In this document: one piece after another, positions 1-11,192 of the stretch | How the letters are laid out: each line of letters starts with the position of its first letter | Position numbering within the stretch: position 1 is the stretch's first letter | Assembly: GCA_947650365.1 (NCBI GenBank) | Contig: OX393550.1 | Span: forward strand, 48,841,594 to 48,905,593 | DNA length: 64,000 bases | DNA from: Chamaelirium japonicum | Taxonomy: Eukaryota; Streptophyta; Magnoliopsida; Liliales; Melanthiaceae | Reading direction: 5' to 3' | Translations under genes and position numbers: made by a program | The notes under the pieces: generated by a model | The model's database searches: none | Seen by the model: only the letters and a program-made list of their open reading frames with translations | What the model was told of the DNA's origin: nothing

Positions 1-2468
1 ACTCGTGTCCTCACACCCATGAGCAGAATGGTGTTGCTGAGCGCAAGCATCGCCATATTCTTGCGACTACTCGTGCTCTCCTTCTTTCTGGTTCTGTTCC
101 TCGGCGCTTCTGGGCTGAGGCTCTCCTCACCTCAGTCCAGCTCATTAACATCACTCCCTCGTCAGTTCTTCCGGACGACTTATCTCCTCATGAGCGTCTC
201 CTCTCTACCGCTCCTGACTACAGCCCTCTTCGCAGTTTTGGGTGTACCTGTTTTGTTCTTCTTCCTCTCCATGAGCGCACAAAGCTGTCTGCTCAGGCAG
301 CTAAGTGCATCCTTCTTGGGATCAGCACTGAGCACAAGGGATATCGCTGCTAAGACCCTGTAGCTCGTCGCCTGCATATCTCTCGACACGTCTCCTTTGT
401 CGAGGATACACCCTACTACTCTCCTGAAGCTCAGGATCTCACCTTTCTTGAGGTTTCTTCTTCTCCATCATCGCCACCTTTGCCTCCCTCGTCGGCCTCT
501 CTAGTTCCCCCGGCTCCGTCGACTCCTTCCCCACCACCTGCTCCCTCGGCACCGCTGGCTCCTTTGCCTGTTGTTTCCCCAGTGTCTCCGGGGGACTCCT
601 CCACAGCTTCCTCCTCTTTGCCCGTGCATCTCTCTCCTCCCCGGGTTGTCTCTCCATTTCCTCAGGTCTACTCTCGCCGGCCTACCCCTGTGTCTCCATC
701 TCCTTCCCTCTCCGTGGATGCCGGCTCCCCTGCTGTTGAGGTTACTCCTAGTTTTTTGCCTCCTGTGCCTGCTCCGTCACTGCCAGTCGTGGATCTAGGC
801 CCGCCTCGCTACCCTCAGCGCCAGCATCACCCGCCTGACCGTTTTAGCCACGACACTGGGCCTCCTGATCGTTTTAGTTTTGCCTCTGTCTGCAGTTACT
901 CGCCTCAGTTTACTGCCTTTCTTACTGCTGTGCACGCAGATCAGGAGCCCCGATCCTACTCTGAGGCCGTTCAGTTTCCTCAGTGGCGTCAGGCTATGGA
1001 TGAGGAGTTTCAGGCCTTTCAGCAGACTCAGACTTGGGATGTTGTCCCTCTGCCCTCTGGTGTTGAGCCTGTCAGCTGCAAGTGGATTTATAAGGTCAAG
1101 CACCGACCTGATGGATCCATTGAGCGTCACAAGGCTCGGGTGGTGGCTCGTGGCTTTACTCAAGAGTATGGTGTTGACTACGAGGAGACTTTTGCTCCGG
1201 TGGCTCAGATGACCACCGTTCGCACTCTTCTGGCAGTTGCAGCTGTTCGTCGCTGGACTCTTCTTCAGATGGACGTGAAAAATGCCTTTCTTCACGGTGA
1301 CCTGTCTGAGACTGTCTACATGGATCCTCCTCCTGGTCTTCGTGTTCCTTCTCAGCACATGTGTCGTCTTCGTCGGGCCATTTATGGGCTCAAGCAAGCT
1401 CCTCGAGCCTGGTTTGAGCGGTTCCGTCGTGCTGTCAGGGAACTTGGTTACTCCGAGAGCAGTCAGGACCACTCTCTGTTTGTCAGGTCGTCCCCGCAGG
1501 GCCGGGCGATTCTACTGTTATACGTAGACGACATGATCATCACTGGAGATGACTCTGCTGCGATTGCTAGTCTTCAGCAGCACTTGAGGAACCAATTTCA
1601 GATGAAGGATTTGGGTACGCTTCGCTACTTTCTTGGTCTTGAGGTAGCATACAGTGCAGATGGCATTCTGCTCTCTCAGCAGAAGTACCTTTCAGACATC
1701 CTTAGTCGTGCTGCCCTCACAGATAACCGCACAGTAGACACCCCTCTTGAGCTTCACTCGAAGCTACGTCCTACAGATGGAGTTCCTCTTTCTGATCCCA
1801 CTCGGTACAGGCAGATTGTGGGACAGCTCGTCTATCTCTGCATTACTCGGCCTGACATTGCTCGCGCTGTCAGCATTGTCAGTCAGTTTGTTGCAGCTCC
1901 ACACTCAGTTCATTACGGTGCTCTTCTTCGGATCCTCCGGTACCTCAGAGGGACAGTTACTCGCTCTTTGTTTCTGTCGTCGTCCTCCTCTCTCAGACTT
2001 CGAGCCTACTCAGATGCAGACTGGGCTGGAGATCCGACTACACGTCGCTCCACCACTGGTTACTGTTTGTTTCTCGGTGACTCTTTGATATCCTGGCGCA
2101 GCAAGAAGCAGAAAGTGGTGTCTCTCTCTAGCACTGAGGCTGAGTATAGGGCCATGGCCTCCACGACTAAGGAGATAGTTCACCTTCGACGTCTCCTCAG
2201 TGATCTCGGTGTTGCTTTCTCCGAGCCTACTCCACTTCACTGTGATAACCGGAGTGCTATTCAGATTGCTAGCAACCCGGTTTTTCATGAAAGGACAAAG
2301 CACATCGAGATTGACTGTCACTTCGTCCGACAGGAGTATGAGGCCATGACAATCTCTCTACCTTTCATTCCCTCAGCAGAGCAGATAGCAGACTTCTTCA
2401 CGAAGTCACATCCTACACCACGTTTTCGGTCTTTGATTGCCAAACTCTTGGTGCATGATCCACCCTGA
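1..2468 (+). pseudogene. copia polyprotein fragment (integrase C-part, RT, RNase H) with a nonsense codon
   Basis: The frame is open from base 3 (integrase core end, with the HEQNGVAER motif), is cut by a TAA at 351-353, and then runs on in the same frame to the stop at 2466-2468. The ATG at 480 lies in a proline/serine-rich linker and is not a natural start. The RVT_2 domain covers roughly codons 170-430 counted from 480. It includes the catalytic YVDD box at 1521-1532 and an intact KWIYKVKHRPDGSIERHKAR block. RNase H follows, with YSDADWAGD near 2011 and SSTEAEYRAM near 2130. The TAA falls where relatives usually carry a tyrosine codon, so it looks like a point mutation. RT and RNase H are otherwise intact, which suggests a fairly young but disabled copy unless the stop is read through. 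Confidence 0.9.
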
Positions 2469-2481
2469 GTTTGAGAGGGGG

Positions 2482-2679
2482 TGTTAAGATGTATTCGTGT
2501 ATATACATACACTTAGTGTATATATGAATCACATGTATTCACCTTATATTGCCAATTTGGCCTAATGAGAGACTCATTCCATTCTCTCCCCAAACCCTAG
2601 CTCTCCTTCTCTCTTTCTCTTCCTCTAGGGTTTGTCACATTTTGAAACTTCCATACTAAAAACTGCAAAATATCCAACA
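2482..2679 (+). repeat. 3' LTR of the copia element
   Basis: It starts TGTTAAGATG straight after a purine-rich tract and ends ATATCCAACA, so TGTT and AACA form the inverted termini. At 198 bp it is short, as in many copia families. It contains an AT-rich stretch near 2510 and a CT-rich segment with TCTAGGGTTT near 2625. The end is assigned from the terminal AACA; the matching 5' LTR is outside the window. Confidence 0.75.
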
Positions 2680-3977
2680 AGAGGATATTTTAGATGGTAG
2701 CTAGAGGCTCCATAAACCCTTTGGTGGCACTGTTTGTAATTGCTAGGAGGAAGTTTGCACCAGAGATTATTGATGGCAGAGTAAAGGTTGCTTTGTTCCA
2801 ATGGATCCTACAACTCTCAATAGATCATTAATGGCCCGTCCCACTTCAGAGACCTTTTTGACTATTAAACTTTTAAAAAATGGTTTGAATCTTGTGCTCC
2901 TCCGACAAATGACAGCAAGCAGCTCTTGTCACAAAGCTCTATTGACAGAGCTCAGATTCAATAGTGGAGACTAAATTCTCGATCATCCCACACAAGGAAT
3001 CTTTGAGGAGTCTCATGATGGTCCCAAGCTATGATAACTTGGCTGTAATACCATGAAACTTGAGAAGGTTGAACGTTGGACAAGCTGCATTAATTCGCTA
3101 ATTGGGAGAAAAGCTCTATGTGTACAGTTACATGGGTTATAGGCTTATAGCCCCTTTTTGTCATTAAATAATAGAAGAATATATCTGCACAAAAAGTTCA
3201 ATGCCGTACACGGAGTCTCCTTTAAAACCACCTGTGTTTAGGATTTGATTCTTTAGTAATCCGTTATGTATGACTGAGACATAAGAACTGAATTAAAATA
3301 TGTTAAATTATAAACTACAAGGGTGATTTGCATCCATATTTATTCAATTTACAATATGAGGGAATTACAGTATGCCCACATAAATTTAGTAAACAATCAC
3401 TTAAATTTTCTATCACATTTTTCGATCTAGAGTCCAACAAGGCATCACATATCCATAGGTCTTGAACATATGACAGAGCTGAGGGATATTCCCTCACAAA
3501 AAGGAAATGAGAAAGGAAAAAGATTTATATGTACAATTATTAGCGCAGAACCTTTATCTTTTCCAATGAATATAATATTCCAGTCATGTTTAGTTCTTTG
3601 CCCTGTAGACTGTCTGGTTGCTGAGAAAGTGTGGTAAAAGAAATAAATGGGGCTTGAAATCTGTAAAACATGGTATTTTCATCCTTGTTTCCATTTCCTC
3701 TCAAACTTTTGCAACAATCAACGTTGGCCTTACCGAATCCTCGCCTCTCAATACTGGTTTACTATTTCTCAGTAGAATATAGGAATGGGGAGCCTGGGCA
3801 TTCCTACATCTCTGTTCTTGGTCTTAATTTCTTGTATATTCATGGTTCACAGCTTATAGTTCCAATTTGCATCGTTAATCAAATTGGTGTGAACTTGTTC
3901 TGATCTGCCTGTTAACAAGCATTATTCAGTTCAATCAGTTTTACTGCCTGCTCATGATTACTTTTGTTCATGCTAAG
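2680..3977. other. non-coding stretch between copia LTR and DUF547 exons
   Basis: No convincing exon or repeat was found. It is AT-rich and ends in a plausible acceptor (TGCTAAG, with AG at 3976-3977), so at least its right part is probably intron of the DUF547 gene. None of its short open frames resembles the leucine-zipper N-terminus usually found in DUF547 proteins. Confidence 0.5.
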
Positions 3978-6645
3978 TTGCCGAATGCTGGGAGTTACTT
4001 GGCTCGTACTCTGAAAGACCATTTGTATCAGTGTCCAAGCAAATTATCTGAAGAAATGGTCAGATGCATGGCTGCCATCTATTGGTGGGTACGTAGTGAA
4101 GCATCTTTGAAGTCGGAGAAAGCTCGTTCACCACTCTTGTCAAGATCGTCTACCAATGTTGTCCTTCCTCGGCGAGGTGCTGGAGATGACCAGGAAGGGT
4201 CATGCAGATCAGTGATAGAAATATCTTCCATACTGATGGACGAAAGCCATTATTCAAGTGCATCTTACGCCATAAACAACTATAGGTTGGATTAGGGGAA
4301 GATTGAAGTGATTGTTGCTATGTTCCCTATTCTATGGGATGCAGAACATCTTTAATCCTATCTGTTGTTCGTTTCAGATTACTGGTGGAACAACTGGAAA
4401 GAGTAGATGCAAGGGTTTTGGAAAGCAGCGCCAAATTGGCATTTTGGATCAATGTGTACAATTCTCTGGTTATGCATGTAAACCTCGTATATTGCAAAGT
4501 GAATTACATGCCTGTATGTGTGAAAAGTATATAATCTATTGCTTTGTTTGCAGGCCTATTTAGTCTATGGGATTCCATACAGTTCTCTGAGAAGGATGGC
4601 TTTGTTCCACAAGGTAGGGAACTTCTTCATGGCTAGGTTTCATAGTGTTCACTTGTTGAATACTGCAATTCCCTATATCAAATATTGCCTCCTACCCTCT
4701 TCGTCTAGATTTTTTTTCAGTCTAGTGGAACAAAACACGATAGGTCTCGCTACCCGCCAATTGGCGTTTTAGGTTTCTTGGCATGCCCCTCTCTTGCCAA
4801 GTTGCCTTTAGGTTGATGGTCGGAAAATTATTGTTTTGTCAAAAAAATTTCCCTATAGTCAACTCATCTTGATGGGGTAAGACTTGGATGATGATGATCA
4901 CTTGTTCTTACCCCATCCCTATAGTCAACTCATCGAAGTCTTACCCCATCAACTCATCTTGATGGGGTAAGACTTGGATGATGATGATCACTTGTTCTTG
5001 TATCATGGGAACATGACCTCATTTTTCTCCTTCCCCGCTTAAACATGAGTGGTCTCTCAGGTGCTTGAATGATGGAACCAGCCTTATAAGTCATTTCATC
5101 ATACAAGAATGTTTGCTTTAACTACGATTGCTTTAAAAGTCTTTATACATAACAGATAAAATATGTTCCTTGTTTTTTATCAATCTCAATTGCTTATGTG
5201 ATTAAATAACCCTGTCTGTTGCTTATTTGCATGTGGAGAAGTTTATTTTTAGGGTTTTTTCACATATATATGCCTAACAAAAGTTTGTTATTGCAGAAAA
5301 CCCCTATCTTATACGAAATCTATGTGCACCCTTCACATATCTCGATTTTTGCAAAAAAACTCCATTGGTAAACTTTATGACCATTTTACCCTCAGCCTTC
5401 ACCATGCTCTTGTGCACAAAATCCGAGTAATCCATGGATAAAATGGTTGAAATAATAGCCAGTGGGTTTTGTTTTGCAAAAATCGAGATATGTGAAGGAT
5501 GCACAGAGAATTTTGAAAAACATAGGGAATTTTCTACAATATTGAACTTTTATAGGGGTATATATGTATAAACCCCTTATTTTTAACTACGATAGTGTAT
5601 TTAGTTTTATTTCCCGTTTTTCTACTGGTACTAGTTTCCTTACTGCCGCCCAAGCTGCTATGGCTGCACTAGTTTGGTCATTTGAGGTTTAGCCGAGTCT
5701 ATTAGTCATTTAATTGGTTTCTCTAATAGTGCAGGCTGCATATAAGATTGGAGGGTACATCATCACTGCCAACTCCATAGAGCACTTCATACTATGCTGT
5801 CGCACGCCTCGAATTGGCCGTGTATGGATCAAAACTTCTTTTCATGTAGTTACAGTAATTTCACTAGCACTAATCCCGCCCAATGCATGGACGGCTGTGA
5901 TACTGATAGATGCATTGAATCCCGCTTTCCATTGTGTTGAGAGAGAGAGATGAACATGTTCGATAAAAAAAAACCTCAGCTTTATAAGAATTTATAGATT
6001 TCACCTATTATTTATAGCCATCATGTTAAATGAGAACTGGCAGAATGTAATGTGGGACTAACCATGTAGTTCTCTCTCTCTCTTACATCAAATGTTTGCA
6101 GTGGTTTGAAACCATACTCTCGACTGCTATGAGGAAGAAATCAGGGGATGAGAAGCAGCTCCTCAGCTCGAAACTCGGTCTCTTCAACCCTCAACCGCTT
6201 GTTATCTTTGCTTTGTGCACCGGAGCTTCTTCTGATCCTATGGTATCCTTCACCCATTACAAAACTTTCATTGCTAAGTGCCATGGAATCCTTCAAAATC
6301 TTTTGTTCATTACAGCTGAGGGTCTATACTGCCAAGAATGTTATAGATGAGCTAGAGAAGGCCAAGAAGGAGTTCCTTCAAGCCAATGTGGTTGTCAAGA
6401 AATCGAGGAAAGTGTTCCTACCCAAGATTCTCGACAGGTATGCTAAAGAGGCCTCCCTCGACTGCGATGAGCTTCTCGCCTGGGTGTCCGACAACATAGA
6501 CAAGAAGTTGCACGAGGCGATCGAGAAATGCACAGATTCGAAGAATAAGAGGAAGGGGTCGCAGGCGCCTGAATGGTTGCCGTACAATACAAGGTTCCGC
6601 TACGTCTTCGGGAAAGACTTGGTGGAAAAACCCTGGTGGGTTTGA
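3978..6645 (+). CDS. DUF547 domain protein, C-terminal 341 residues (5' exons missing)
   Basis: Six exons join in frame: 3978-4285, 4378-4477, 4554-4613, 5735-5821, 6102-6242 and 6316-6645. Every intron is GT-AG and the total is 1026 nt including the TGA. The product contains the DUF547 core: AKLAFWINVYNSLVMHAYLVYG across the exon 2/3 join, IPYSSLRRMALF, AAYKIGGYIITANSIEHFIL, and FALCTGASSDPM. It ends FGKDLVEKPWWV, a C-terminus I recognise from plant family members. Full-length relatives are longer and begin with a coiled-coil region (a MIP1-type leucine zipper) that would lie upstream. That part is not in the window, so the gene is either interrupted by the copia insertion or truncated. The first exon start uses the AG at 3976-3977 and is the least certain boundary. 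The molecular function of DUF547 proteins is not firmly established. Confidence 0.88.
4860..4999. repeat. partial tandem duplication, period 90 bp, in a DUF547 intron
   Basis: About 50 bp at 4860-4909 recurs with essentially no change at 4950-4999; both start CAACTCATCTTGATGGGG. An inverted scrap (GTCTTACCCCATC) lies between them. The near-identity suggests a recent slippage or repair event. It lies between exons ending 4613 and starting 5735. Confidence 0.8.
5252..5576. mobile_element. Mutator-like MITE with 9-bp TSD, in a DUF547 intron
   Basis: The two ends are inverted repeats of roughly 115-120 bp. The left end starts GGGTTTTTTCACATATATAT and the right end, read in reverse complement, starts GGGGTTTATACATATATA. 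The strongest match is the inner block CTTCACATATCTCGATTTTTG, present on both arms. The element is flanked by the perfect 9-bp duplication TTATTTTTA at 5243-5251 and 5577-5585. Long terminal inverted repeats with a 9-bp duplication are the signature of MULE-derived MITEs. It has no coding capacity and is 325 bp long. Confidence 0.88.
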
Positions 6646-6994
6646 GTTTCTCTTGTAGCTATTGATGGAAACTTTTTGTCTAATCTAGAGATCGAACTAC
6701 TTCTCGAATTTAAAGAACTTTCAGGTTTTTTTTTTTTTTGGAGAATCAGGAACTTCAGCTCTTGCTCAGTGTATATACTCTTTTCGCCAATTTGAAAGCA
6801 GAGCTGTGGGCATGCTAATACATGTGGTTTCAAAGAGGTCCTACCTATATGCATATATTTTATTCTTATTTGGCTTACATAGTTTTGATTCATGAGAGAG
6901 AAACCGCCAACCGCCGCACTTGTGTCGCTTTGGTATACTACCTTTACCGTTCGACCCTGATGGAGACGCAAGTCCCAGGGAAATAGCATAGCCT
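6646..6994 (+). other. 3' UTR and downstream flank of the DUF547 gene
   Basis: Non-coding sequence after the stop, AT-rich with a T tract at 6726-6739. No unambiguous polyadenylation signal was identified. It ends at the 14-bp target duplication of the next element. Confidence 0.5.
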
Positions 6995-7008
6995 AACACG
7001 AATATCCT

Positions 7009-7670
7009 CGGATGCCGCTGCTGGCGGCTCCAGAGAGGCCAGGTCGTGGATTTGGTTGGCTCTTGGGGTAGGAGCGGGCCCTTTTCCTCATCCCTGTAGA
7101 TAGGGGCATCTCCTCTCGCCGGTGTTTTTGTTCTTGTCTAGCCGGAGTCGAGCGGTGCCCCCATAGCTCGTTTGACGGCTTATGCTCGGCGTCAGGGCCG
7201 GCTCTTCCACTGGGTGCAGCGGAGAGGTTGGATCTGGCCCCGATGTTGAGGATCTCCACCGGTGAGTTCCAATACACCTCTCCCCTAGTCGGTGGCGGCT
7301 CCTAGCGGCGACGGCGGTGGGGCAGCGTTGGCTACAACTCTGATTTTGTTTGGCTTGGCGACTGGATCGGGCGATGGTACACCGTTTTTTGTTTTGTTTT
7401 GTTAGTAATGTTGTAATCGGTTTGTTTTCTCTCCCCTTTGTTGTCGGGAGTTTCTTCCGCTGGTGTGCATGGTTGGTGGCCGCCAGAGGCGGCGTGTTGT
7501 TGTCTCTAAAGTTAGGGTCTGGTTGTTCGCCTTGTTGGCACATGGTTGTTTCTGTCGAATGACGGTTTCTTATGTTTTTACCGTCGGCAAGCGGTGCTTT
7601 CTTGCTTGTGCCAGGCCTTGGTGTCTCATGGAGGTCCGGTGACTCCCCCTTTGAAATACCAAAAAAAAAA
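7009..7670 (+). mobile_element. polyA-tailed retroposon (SINE/LINE-end type), copy 1
   Basis: It is flanked by AACACGAATATCCT at 6995-7008 and AACACAAATATCCT at 7671-7684, a 14-bp duplication with one mismatch. It ends ATACC followed by a 12-A tail, as expected of target-primed retrotransposition. The body is GC-rich and has no protein I recognise. A second diverged copy lies at about 52557-53173 and shares the internal blocks GGTTGGATYTGGCCCC and GCGGCTCCT and the ATACC-A(n) tail. It could be an unusually long SINE or the 5'-truncated 3' end of a LINE; I cannot decide from two copies. Confidence 0.82.
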
Positions 7671-7684
7671 AACACAAATATCCT

Positions 7685-8180
7685 GTTATGTAGGTTGGAT
7701 CGTTCAAATCCAAATTTCTTAATTGTTTTAGGTTAAATAGATTGAATTGTCCAAACGCAATTGAGAAAGTTTTGTAGGAAATGAATTCGTTGGAAAGGAA
7801 AATTGTATCTTATTGCTATTGTTTTATTGTTTGGGAGAGAAAGTAAGAATTTCAGTTTTCTTTTCCTTTCATGCGTTTTTTCCATATTTTTGGTAGGAAA
7901 GGTTTTATGACAATTTGACGTAAAAATTGATTTTGTATTTTCTTATGTGACCCACTCACTTTCTTGTCAATCAAACACCTATTTATATATGTTTTTTTCT
8001 CTCCAAAATCTATAACCTTATAAAAAGTCACTTTTGACATCCTATATTTTTTTATTCCAGTTTTACTCCCCACCTATCATCTTATTTTATCAATTCATGT
8101 TTTACCCCTTCTATCATCATCTTTTCATTTTTTTGTTCTACTTTCCATTGTACTCAACTATTAGTACAATTTGTACTTGT
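7685..8180. other. AT-rich intergenic stretch
   Basis: No gene, RNA or clear repeat boundary was found. It is rich in A and T runs; the short open frames look random. Confidence 0.45.
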
Positions 8181-8184
8181 TACT

Positions 8185-8276
8185 TCGCACCCTTTGGGCT
8201 AAGGTCCTCAGTTCGAATCTCGTGGGTCACAAATGCTGACGTTAACAGACGTGGCCACGTCGGCAAAAAAAAAAAA
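8185..8276 (+). mobile_element. possible tRNA-derived SINE scrap with A tail
   Basis: CAGTTCGAATCTC near 8209-8221 resembles a pol III B box (GGTTCGANTCC), and a 15-A tract follows at about 8265-8279. No convincing A box or target duplication was found, so this is only a suggestion. Confidence 0.3.
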
Positions 8277-8369
8277 AAACACAATTGCAATGATATGTTT
8301 CGCACCCTGACTGAGGGGTTAGTACCCGTGTAGTTGTACTGGTAGGTTGCAACTTGGCTACCAAACAAA

Positions 8370-8800
8370 ATTTCTATTTTCCATTCTACCCATCCTTGTG
8401 GTCTATTCCCATTTTAACCTTCTCCTACCCATCATTTTTTAATATTTCCATTCTATCCATCCTTGTGTTCTATACTTCTATTCCTATTCCACCCCCTACT
8501 CATCCTTTTTTATTCTCATTCTACCCCTATATCATCCTTCTGTTCTATTCCCTTTCTACCACTCCTACCCATCCTTTTTTTTTTTTTGCACCCATGGATT
8601 ATGAGTGAGTTTTGATATGTTTTTCTATTCTCATTCTACCTCCTATCCTACTGCTTTTGTCTTGTTCCGCTCATATGCATTTTGAGTGGGTTTTAATACA
8701 TTATACTATTTTTTCAATTTCAATTCTTACCTCCATCTTACTATTTTCATTCCTTTATGTTATTGTGCACTCCGAGTGGGTGTTGATACATGATATAATG
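8370..8800. repeat. pyrimidine-rich degenerate repeats
   Basis: The phrase CATTCTACC followed by CATCC recurs with variation many times. The phrase GAGTGGGTTTTGATAC or a close variant recurs three times (about 8604, 8685 and 8773), so there is an old tandem array with units of about 85-95 bp. No coding sequence was found. Confidence 0.5.
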
Positions 8801-8929
8801 TAGAATATCATATGATATTGATATCTTATATGAATATATAGTTATACTACCTTCATTATACTCTCTTTCTTTGTTTGGTTTAACACAACAAAGAGGAATT
8901 TTATCCTAGTTGAGTAGAAGGATCGCTCA

Positions 8930-9440
8930 ACGTGGAGGTGGAGCAAATTTGGGAACTTTGCAGTGAAGAGTTTCTACGATTCACTGGCACTGGAGGGTGA
9001 CCCTTTTCTGGCGTTGGCTCCAATTTGGAAGGCTAGAGTCCCACATCATATTCTCACTTTTGGCGGCCAAAGAGAAGATCCTCACAAAACTGAATTTGCT
9101 GAAGCGACGATGTTCGACCGTGGATAATTCGAGATGCACATTCTGCAGCGTGGATAACGAAACAACTTCTTATGTTAGGATTAAATGCTTTTTCGCCTAA
9201 GACATTTGGTCAAGTTTGATGGGGAGACTACATCTTAGAGGTTTTCCAAACTCTCTGAGATCGTTGTAGACTACGTGGAAAAGAAGGAGAGTGAACAAAA
9301 ATATTAGTCCGACTTGGCACATTCTGGCAATACAATTCTTTGGTCTATGGCTTGAGCGAAACAACAGGATCTTGAAAAAGAAGCTACGACCAGTGGCATT
9401 CTATCCATGGTGATAAGATTATTCAAAATGCGGGCCGACA
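8930..9440 (+). pseudogene. LINE reverse-transcriptase C-terminus (zf-RVT) remnant
   Basis: One frame reads WSKFGNFAVKSFYDSLALEG and then IWKARVPHHILTF. After a frameshift near 9050 another frame continues AAKEKILTKLNLLKRR and CTFCSVDNETTSYV. This is the order of the zinc-binding zf-RVT domain that closes plant LINE ORF2 proteins. A further downstream piece reads FFGLWLERNNRI, also typical. Several stops and shifts make it a dead fragment. No 5' end or target duplication was found. Confidence 0.75.
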
Positions 9441-9526
9441 TACTATTGAGAAAAGACTCCCTGGAGATCTCATCCTTTTGTAATTCTTTTCAATTTTTTG
9501 CTTATTAATAATAATTGGTAGGGGGC

Positions 9527-9634
<108 letters not shown>

Positions 9635-9665
9635 GATTGAGAGATTCACAAAAAAAAAATAGAAA

Positions 9666-10172
9666 CTTGTGACCCTAGGGTTTATGGTTTCTCTTGGGCT
9701 GTTTTCTCCTTTCCTATTGCAGCCACGTGGAAGAAGAGAAGAGAGAGATAAGAAGAAAGAAGGAAGAGGAAGAAGAAGGAAGGGGGTTTGGCTACGGATT
9801 CTCGGCACATCTTCCTCGGCTTCGATCTCGGTGTGCATTCTCGTCTCTCAGGAGATTCTGGTATTCTCTGATCTTTGTGCATGGATCTCTACTTCGTGTT
9901 TGTAACGTTTGAGAGGGATCATTGAGTGGTTTGCGGGGGTCTGACAAACAAAGACCCACTGTTTGTTTATTCCTTTTTATCATGATAATCCAACACATTG
10001 TAGCCAGCATATATCATTGTTCGTTTATGTGTGGTGGATCGATTCTCTTGTTTCTGCAGGGCTCTAAACCTCAATCCTAGTGTGATGCTTTCCGATTGCA
10101 CTCTGCGGATCGCCGGTGTGTGTGCGCGACTAGTGAGATCTTCGGGGTTTCGATCTTTGATTATTCCCAATA
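9666..10172 (+). repeat. 5' LTR (truncated) of the gag-only copia element
   Basis: It aligns with 11800-12373 over most of its length; both share TTTGAGAGGGATCATTGAG-type and CCCACTGTTTGTTTATT blocks. Compared with the 3' LTR it lacks the first ~200 bp and the segment between CCTATT and GCAGCCA. Its terminus reads CCCAATA where the 3' LTR reads CCCAACA, so the terminal CA is mutated. Confidence 0.85.
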
Positions 10173-10173
10173 G

Positions 10174-10186
10174 TGGTATCGGAGCC
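10174..10186 (+). other. primer-binding site of the copia element
   Basis: TGGTATCGGAGCC lies one base after the 5' LTR. It differs by one base from TGGTATCAGAGCC, the usual plant copia site complementary to initiator methionine tRNA. Confidence 0.85.
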
Positions 10187-10216
10187 ATGGTTTAAGGATC
10201 TGAGGTGGGTGGAGCC

Positions 10217-11192
10217 ATGACGGAGTGGAAGTTGAGAATCAAAAGGCTCAATGGCACAAAATTCGATTTTTGGAAGATGCAGATAAAGGACATCATATAT
10301 CAGAAGGACCTCTATTTGCCTCTAGGCGGTCTGGCTGAAAAGGATTGGGCAGCTCTCGACAGGAGGCGATGGGTCAGATTCGTCTTTCTTTATCTCCGAC
10401 GGTGGCCTTCAACATCTCCAAGGAGAAGACCACAGTGGACATGATGAAAACACTTTCCAGAATATGAGGATGGTCAATGGCGGGAGCATAGCAAAGCACG
10501 TTAACACCTTCAACGGGATTACGAGCCAATTGGAGTAGGGATTAATTTCGACAATAAGATTAGGGCCCTTCTAATCTTGTCAAGACTTCCAGATAGTTGG
10601 GATGGTGTCGCGATGGTTGTTAGCAATTATTTCGATACTGCGAATATGAGGTTTGAAGATGTGGTGGGAACCCTACTAAGTGAAGAAGCACGAGGAAGGG
10701 TTCGGGTGTTTTTGTGGAATCTTCTGGCTAAGTGATAGTTGTGATGCCGGATGCGAAAGCATGAAGAAGGTTGTATGTTGGAAGTGCAAAAAGTCCGGGC
10801 ATGCAAGAAGTATGTGCAAGTGGAAAAATGGAGCAAGTTTTGGAAAGGGCTCCGGGTCGATTAACTACAATAGAGATATCGAGGCTAACTGACATGAAAT
10901 TCAAGTATCGATCTTCGACGATGATGGAGTAGTAATTTTGGTGGTCTCTAAGTATGAAAGCCAGGATTGGATGCTTGATAGTGGTGTCACACACCACGTT
11001 TGTTCACACAGGGCATGGTTTAGCACCTATGCAAAGTGTGAAGGTGGCAGTATGACGATCAAGGATGGCTCCAGGATACTGATCAGGGGAGTCAAAATAT
11101 TCGCTTTGAGGAAGTTTGATGGCTCCATTCAAACCCTCATAGGCATTCGTCATTTTCCCGGTATGGGAGTAAATTTGATCTTGCTTTTCTAG
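10217..11192 (+). pseudogene. copia gag / protease remnant
   Basis: Gag starts MTEWKLRIKRLNGTKFDFWK at 10217 and is open to about codon 50. A frameshift near 10364 then moves the match (IRLSLSPTVAFNISKEKT) to another frame, and stops follow. A complete CCHC zinc knuckle (CWKCKKSGHARSMC) lies at about 10775-10816. From 10962 the frame WMLDSGVTHHVCSHRAWF matches the copia aspartic protease; the active-site D-S-G is present. Breaks between the pieces mean no functional polyprotein can be made. Confidence 0.85.

Larger units (their letters stand above)
1..2679 (+). mobile_element. Ty1-copia LTR retrotransposon, 3' part (left end outside window)
   Basis: The reading frame runs integrase, reverse transcriptase, RNase H and then an LTR, which is the Ty1-copia order. 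The 5' LTR, gag, protease and most of integrase lie left of the window. The polyprotein ends at 2468, a purine-rich tract follows at about 2471-2481, and the 3' LTR runs 2482-2679. The sequence after the LTR (from 2680) should start with the 5-bp target duplication; the left copy cannot be checked here. The element lies just upstream of the DUF547 exons in the same orientation. Those exons lack their N-terminal partners, so insertion into an intron of that gene is possible but unproven. Confidence 0.93.

Noticed and set aside
19-363. 114-codon hydrophobic open frame at the window start
   Set aside because: It overlaps the integrase sequence in another frame and has no similarity of its own.
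480-480. ATG at 480 as the start of a 662-residue protein
   Set aside because: The same frame continues upstream as integrase to base 3 with a single TAA at 351, so 480 lies inside a polyprotein.
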